This document shows, piece by piece, positions 57,819 through 64,000 of a DNA stretch of 64,000 bases; position 1 is the stretch's first letter, and each line of letters opens with the position of its first letter. Origin of the DNA: Mucor racemosus (taxonomy: Eukaryota > Mucoromycota > Mucoromycetes > Mucorales > Mucoraceae). Under the pieces are notes generated by a model that made no database searches, was not told where the DNA came from, and saw only the letters and a list, made by a program, of their open reading frames with translations. A program made the position numbers and the translations under genes. The DNA lies in assembly GCA_027405735.1 (NCBI GenBank), contig JAPEHQ010000014.1, forward strand, positions 496,001 to 560,000. Reading direction: 5' to 3'.

Positions 57819-58519
57819 AAGCGTTCGCAAAATGACCGAGCGCAAGCAGTTTCAGCAAGCATTTGCCGAGTCTAAAATATTTGAAAGTTATTCAAGCAAG
57901 CCCGAGCCTAAGCGACGGCTCGGTGAGCAGTTGTATATCAAGCATTTTCAATTTTGAAAGCAGACAAACAAACATAAATCAAGAATTAACTAATTTTTTA
58001 AAAAGTCAAGCAAGTCGAACACTAGCAAATAAGAAAGGGAGCAAATTTGAGTGCAAGCGCAAGCATTGTACTATATATTTTTAACCTGATTAGTGATCTC
58101 AATCGAGCATTGCGAGCATAAGCAAACGAACGAGCCCTGTGGTCGGGCTCGCTTGAATTGCGCTTTTTTCAGGTTATTACTTGCTTTTTAGCTTGCTTGA
58201 TTAAATTTTTTTAGCAATTTCCTGCTTGGTGCTCGGCGAAAACATTTAAAGCTTGCTTGTATGCTTGCTTGTATGCTTGCTCGAATTGCTTCAAATTAAA
58301 ATAGGTTTGCTTGCGTGTAGACCTGCTTGCTTGATTTATGCTTGCTTGATTTATGCTTGCTTGCTTGCTTTCAAAACTGAAAATGCTCGATATACAACTG
58401 CTCGACGAGCCGTTGCTTAGGCTTAGGCTTGCTTGAATAACTTTCAAATATTTTTAGGTTCGATAAGTGCTTGCTGAAACTGCTTGCGCTCACTTGGGCT
58501 CGGTCATTTTGCGAACGCT
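57819..58519. mobile_element. AAGC-rich fold-back element, 0.7 kb
   Basis: Long inverted repeats with outer ends GCGTTCGCAAAATGACCGAGC and GCTCGGTCATTTTGCGAACGC. Arms of roughly 150 bp can pair, including CTCGATATACAACTGCTCGACGAGCC against its partner near 57920. The interior is full of GCTTGCTT, GCAAGC, GAGCCCG and CGGGCTC oligomers and a small tandem repeat around 58330-58370 (CTTGATTTATGCTTG units). No coding capacity. The high density of AAGC on one strand and GCTT on the other is unlike anything else in the window. Superfamily unknown, no target duplication recognised. Confidence 0.75.
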
Positions 58520-59034
58520 AAGCCTGATATTGGTTCAAAATGCGATGCATTTAACCAAAGCTAATAAAATTAGACAAGAGTAAAAGGTGAGGTTTTATTC
58601 AATGTAGAGAATGAGATTATATAGAGGAGATTATCAGGTGATACAATAGCTACTAATGGTGTAACAATCAAAATATCCTGATAATACGACTACCGTAGCG
58701 CTATATCTAATTTCTGCTGACATAACATCTATCATTGTTATTACTTATAACCAATTGTTATATAGCCCCATATAATAATCAATCATAGGTATTAATAGGC
58801 ATACACTAGTAATAGCAATTACAATTATTAACACCAACCTCTCTTCCCAGTCATAGAATCAAAGCCATTCATATAATCCCCCATATTATATATCCAGCTT
58901 GGCAACCAATTGATCTATTACAAACAAGGTCAGTGATTAGAATGTGAAAAAAAATACCGCTCAATGTAATGAATATTTTGTAATCGACTACAAAAAATGT
59001 CAAAAGAATGAAAAAAAAAATAAAAGTGCTCAGA
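58520..59034. other. Gene-free region right of the fold-back element
   Basis: About 500 bp of AT-rich sequence without a supported gene or structure, leading into the dispersed repeat. Confidence 0.35.
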
Positions 59035-59500
59035 ATTTTTTCATACTTAAATATGTTATAGAGCAATTTAAGCAAGTAAATTTTATTATTAAAAATTGTT
59101 AATTTTTTACAAAAATATGAAGACTTAAAATTTTTAATTTTTAGCAGTGAAATATCCGTAAAATCAGAAACATTAGCGCTAAAAAAGTTATACTAACTGC
59201 AAAGTACAGGATATTTCCAGATACTCGTTTTTGGATCAAATTTGAACATCTCAGGTATATTGGCATATAATGTTTTCTTGGTGTTATTTATTGCAAAAAA
59301 AAAGTAGAGTAGCAATGAAAAGTGGGACTCAGTTTTTAAGGAAAAAGCAGTGAATTTTACCTGCTTTTGGATCTTTCGTGAAGTATAAAATAAATTCAAG
59401 AATAGGTAGCATAATACGACCAATTCATATGTATTTAGAAATGCTAAGGTATATCCCAATAAGTATCTAGTATAATGTTAATTATAGAAAAAAGAACATG
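59035..59500. repeat. Dispersed non-coding repeat, copy 2
   Basis: Aligned with 17660-18170; see that entry for shared landmarks. The region from about 58930 may extend the match. Both copies contain indels, so this is an old pair. Confidence 0.6.
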
Positions 59501-59873
59501 CTCCGAATTTGAAGGTTGAAAACTATAAAAATTCTACAAAAAATATGTCGAAATATATTTTAATAACCTTTTCCGAAAGTATCACATCAGGTCAATATAG
59601 TTTGTCAATTATAATAAATGTAACAAGGCCAAATAAAATATAAGTTTATACATAAATGACAGCCTCAAAATCAGGATATCAATATGAATAATTGTATGTT
59701 TGCAAATTTATTAGAGTATTATGGAATTCGGTATAATATGACGTATTGATGATTAGCTTTTGTATGATTGATTATATTGCAAGATATGTCGATAATAATA
59801 GATGGAGGTATGAAGTGATGATAATGCATATTTTATGGAAAATTAATGCTAACACACCGGTAAAAACGTTGTT
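59501..59873. other. 3' region of the receptor gene
   Basis: AT-rich gap that must hold the polyadenylation site of the GPCR gene. Nothing else recognised. Confidence 0.35.
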
Positions 59874-62800
59874 TTAAATCTTTTTCTCATCTTCTGATTG
59901 AACACTACTTGGATTTGTGTCATTAGAACAGATGGTAAATTTACTTGTACTTATGTTAATTGTTGACCCACTGCTACTGCTGGTACTGTTACTACTGCTA
60001 TTATTATTGAAAGAATATCGATCCTTTCTTTTGATTCCATTCTGAATCGATTTTCTATAAATGACTAACTTTAACAAAACATTTCGGCAAAAATAGAGCA
60101 CAAATGTGTATACCTATCAAATAAGCCGCACCATCGACTTAACTGCTTTTGGTCAGAGACCTGGATCAACAAATTAAAATACCCAGTGGCCCCGTGTACC
60201 TTGAAAACATAATTTCCTGGAACATTTGAGATGATGGAAGCATGCGAATAGCAAAATAGTTTAGCTTTTGATGTATCTTGTTGGTCCTACACGCATAATT
60301 AAAAAACCTAGTGCTTTGTAGGGCGATAAAAAATATATGCGACATACCACATGAAGCGATAGAAAAGAAACTTGAGGTAATAATGTTATGTGTTGCATTT
60401 GCCATCTTGCCAAGAATGAAAAATACCTGAACACAAATTGTACGGGTAGCTTTTCCTTTAGCGATGTTTATGAGAATTATTGTACAGATGTATTAAGGTT
60501 GGCTAAAATGACTTACTTTATAGGTTTCAAGATGATTTAATCCTGTATTGGCTATTACTTGTGCAAATTCATTTTTGACATCACATTCTGATCCATTAAA
60601 GATATTATTGGTGGCCAAAATATGATTCATTGTTAATACCTGTTTATTATCGTATAAAGTTCTTTCATCATCTTGTTCTTGTTTGTTGGAAGGTGATACA
60701 ATCATGACATTTTTAGGAAACAAAATTTTGAATATTTTTGGGAAAAATAAAACGCAGAGAGAGAAAGTACAGGCCCATAGAATAGTCATTGCGGTTAGAT
60801 AATACCTTGTATAGAAATCTGTGGTAGGCATAAAAAATATGATGAATCCAATCAATGCTGAAAAGAAAATATTACTATAAAAAGGGTATAAGATGACTCA
60901 TTTTGAAAAAAAAGAGTATAAATTATATATACATACTACACAGATAGACCCAGCTGTTTGTGTTCACTGTATTTTGAATAGCCTCCAAAACTTTTGGTTT
61001 TAAGCGCTAGGAATACAGATAAACATAATTGACTACCTGCCAAAAAAGCCAATGCAGTGAAAAAAAATATGTGCCCTGGGCCATCAAAGGAACAACAGCT
61101 GACGGTTACAGTAGACGACACAGGAATGGTTGAAAGTTTCACGTTGCCAAATAAAACGAGCCAACATGCTAAGATAAACTTATTTCTAAATGTGCGTATA
61201 GAAAAATGGCATCATATTTATGTCATTCCAAACTTACGGTATTCAGGACTAGAATATAAGAGGAAATTTTAAGTAATTCTGTATGGTTGTTGTTGCTAGT
61301 GGAAGCTTCTTTGGCGTATACATTATTCACCGTCTTATAAACACTATAATTTCTTGACACCATGGTACTCAGTATGAGTGATAACCCAATGTAAAATGTT
61401 ATTGGAAACATGAAACATGTGAATATTGAATAACTGCTAATGAAAAAGAGTGGAACTGAAATGTAGGACAGCAATAGTCCCAGTAGTTCTAATATACAAA
61501 ATACAGGACTAAAATATTGAACAGCTTTAACATGCGAGTCAATGATTGGGATGTGTTCTAATACCTTGAATGTTTAAATACAGGATGGTGCCTATACTTC
61601 ACCACTATAATCAATATAGTAATAGTGGTTACTATGCCAACCATAGCAGTACTTGTTGTTGCTATGGAAATTGGCATACTAATACCCGCTTTGATTACCA
61701 TTAATGAAGGTGTTCCTGAAGGAGGCTATTACTTTATGTGTCAAATATATCTTCTTTCATCTTCTATTATTAAATATATATATACCTTATTTGTTCCATC
61801 AAAATAGAAAGGATCCGTAGACAAACTAAATGTCCCGCCTAAAACGTTGCCAATTTCTACTTTGGAACCATTATGCAAATTATAAATTTTAAAGTTTCTT
61901 AATGTGGGGGGGGGGGAGCGGTTAAGGATTGGAAAATGGAAGCGATAGATATGATCTTACCCGGTTTCAACATCACCATTCTTATCAAATAAAGCAGGGC
62001 CTTGAGGACTTGTAAATCCTGTATCATTGAAAATAGATAGCGTATAACGGGATAACAATTGCCCTGACGTTAATTCTTGTAATGTCAAATTTGTGTCTAT
62101 AGAGTCTCGAACAATTTGACCAAAACCACGAGCCATTACCATCATACAAGAATACGCTAGCCTATACATATAATACTTTTAGCATACATCATTGCCATTT
62201 CGAACACATAGTATATACCCTGATTGGTAATTTGAGTGCGCAGAAGGATCATATCTAAATGCGTTCAAATGTTAAGATAACAAAACAAAAGAGAAACCAA
62301 AAACTCACTGCAACAATTTTTGTTGAAACATGTCATACGGCGGATATCCTACTAATTCTGTTTGTTGTTCAAATATAAAGACACCACCAGCAAACAAATG
62401 TTCGATCGTCAAGAGCTCTACATTATTCGTATTCCAAGCTAGTTGCTCAATGGCAGTTTTATATGTAACAATAGGCTGTTTTGCATCATCAAGTCTTGTA
62501 TGTATGATCTCATTATAAACATGCAAATATCCATTCAATTGCTCGGATATCATGACTGAATCACCCAATATAAGCCATACTGTATCATTATTTACATGCC
62601 CATTTATAGCAGCTATCAATAAAGCCACTACTGCTGCATTGTCATCAACAGCAATAAATACAACTCGTGAACCAAGACTCATTAAGGTATCAATGGACGC
62701 ATGAATATTATTTGTATTACCATTATCATAATAAGTTTGAGAATATTTTACTGTTAAATTTCCCATCTTTTTAGTTTTGGAAATTATACTTTGAGTCACT

Positions 62801-63560
62801 AAATTTTTCGAATAAAAGATTTAGTAAGTTTCTATTTAAAGTTATAAACAACCAAACTATCACCCAACTTGAACGACCCAGGTCAGTATCCGTGTACAAG
62901 ACACCTAATGTGGTCCAATTTTGGCTGAGAATAAATGATATCACTGTATCAACATGTAATAGGTTTGTTGGAACTGTGCGAAAAAAGTAATTATATTGCG
63001 ATTTGTCGGCCAGGGATGCTGTACATAAATAGAATAAGTTATTTAGGTTGCATTAGACATGCATTAGACATTTATCCAAACCTGCCGTTGCTGAATAAGA
63101 ACATTGAGGGATCTCTAATGTACTTGTCATTAATGTAGATAACGTCGTAAATGAATTTGATACATCGCCAATGATTCCAATTACACCTTCCTGGATCAAT
63201 GATACCACAGAATAAATGGCTTGTGAGATAGTAGAAGCTGTTTGATCTTGTTCCTGTAGTTCTATTGGATGATATACGTCTTTTTCTATCAATGTCACGT
63301 AGGCACCAGGAATGATATCCCATTGATTTATTTCGTCTACTGCCATTCGAACACCTGATAATCCCCTATAAAGTCGTAATTTTGTTGGTTTATTATATAA
63401 TAATTTCAAACATGTAACCTTACTGTTCTGTATTATTATGGAGTAAAATTCCAATTTTAATTTCTACCTTGTTGTTGTTGTTGATATTGACCGTTTTAGT
63501 ATCACCTGTTGATGATATGATGGTATTATTGTTGCTAACCTGCAGATCATCAATCGCCAT
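59874..63560 (-). CDS. Class C (GABA-B-like) G-protein-coupled receptor
   Basis: Fourteen exons, from the start: 63424-63560, 63082-63365, 62869-63018, 62309-62798, 62219-62254, 61961-62161, 61786-61897, 61565-61725, 61238-61508, 60937-61178, 60517-60874, 60348-60455, 60114-60286 and 59874-60054; 967 aa. Residues about 33-460 form an extracellular ligand-binding domain of the ANF/periplasmic-binding type (KIGILLHNNTEQGLSGVRMA, ASLADKSQYNYFFRTVPT). Seven hydrophobic segments follow, with class C signatures YRHHPVFKHSSPVFCILELL and LGLSVYNIFFSALIGFIIFF. The cytosolic tail has a PH-like piece (SHASIISNVPGNYVFKVHGA to WCGLFD) and a Ser/Asn-rich end. No signal peptide is seen at the chosen start; see findings. 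The donor at 62868 (GTTGGG) is weak. Strong evidence for the family, ligand unknown. Confidence 0.85.
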
Positions 63561-63570
63561 TTTATTTTTT

Positions 63571-63603
<33 letters not shown>

Positions 63604-64000
63604 ATAACGATGAAAAAAGATACGATTGATTGATGAACTCATGGAATACTATATAGCTTATAAGGAGCTTGCTTTATAAAAGGAGCGTGTAAACTACACA
63701 TTGTATATTTTATATGATATTATCCTTCTCCTTCATAATACGATTGCACTATCCTATTTATTTTTAACCAATCAAGACGTTTTGAGATAATGTAAACAAG
63801 GGGTAAAAAGAATAATGTGCCCGAATTAATACTGTTGTAAATTTTGATTTATTTTTAAAAAGAAGAGGGTATATATTGTAATAAAATGAAAGAATCTCTT
63901 CCAGTATATACTATAGGAATTTTCTGAATTTTTTTGTTTTTGTATAAGGGTATTTACAATTAAAATCATATATAAATGTGGAGGTTTTTTTTATGTGGGC
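63561..64000. promoter_or_regulatory. Upstream region of the receptor gene with a 29-nt homopolymer
   Basis: Contains a run of 29 A (63573-63601; T on the gene strand) directly before the GPCR start codon, an upstream ATG at 63642 one base out of frame with it, and AT-rich promoter-like sequence beyond. No other gene. Confidence 0.45.

Noticed and set aside
57863..58447. Two open frames on opposite strands with the same peptide (VIQAS...CISSIF)
   Set aside because: They mirror each other only because they lie in the two arms of the fold-back element; no independent coding evidence.
61907..61917. Run of 11 G (C on the gene strand) as a possible frameshift site
   Set aside because: It lies inside an intron of the receptor model, so it has no effect on the protein.

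Overview
The window is nuclear DNA of a fungus, most likely an early-diverging mould of the Mucorales type; I cannot name the genus. Evidence: an AT-rich background, protein-coding genes cut by many 46-70 nt GT-AG introns, fungal housekeeping genes (SDH3, PAN2, CDC73, TYR1), and a GABA-B-like class C receptor that is rare in fungi but reported from zygomycetes. No bacterial operon, CRISPR array or confident RNA gene was seen. Exon coordinates were built by hand from splice consensus and reading-frame continuity. In every multi-exon model the summed exon length is a multiple of three.

Layout. (1) 1-3196: the right part of a DD34E (Tc1/mariner-like) transposon with an intact transposase gene, followed by a 270-bp MITE. 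(2) 3542-16024: a gene-dense stretch with SDH3 (+), PAN2 (-), a Loa1/Vps66-like acyltransferase (+), an Oca-type phosphatase-like protein (-), CDC73 (-) and TYR1 (-). (3) 16025-19199: gene-free DNA, including one copy of a dispersed non-coding repeat. (4) 19200-41095: a nested mobile-element nest. Its backbone is a repeat family related to the transposon at the left edge, here present as non-autonomous copies in both orientations. Two of them form a nearly symmetrical 6.6-kb inverted-repeat unit. Four copies carry a decayed piece of a dynein intermediate chain gene. Into this backbone have inserted two 150-bp CACTA-like MITEs, solo-LTR-like sequences, a 901-bp TA-flanked element, a PIF/Harbinger-like transposon with intact transposase, and a second copy of the GTAATGA MITE. 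A broken LINE lies beside it. (5) 41096-44552: mostly empty, with one unrecognised coding-like fragment. (6) 44553-63560: genes for a HAD phosphatase (+), two divergent paralogues that resemble HDA1-complex subunits 2/3, a small hypothetical protein, a GT4 glycosyltransferase (-), an ADAM metalloprotease (+) and a class C GPCR (-), with a 700-bp AAGC-rich fold-back element near 58 kb.

Functionally the genes are not one pathway. They cover mitochondrial respiration (SDH3), mRNA deadenylation (PAN2), RNA polymerase II elongation (CDC73), aromatic amino acid synthesis (TYR1), lipid and sugar transfer, and cell-surface signalling and shedding (GPCR, ADAM). The most unusual part is the composite inverted-repeat element family with captured dynein sequence. 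Its order of events can be partly read from shared and unshared insertions.
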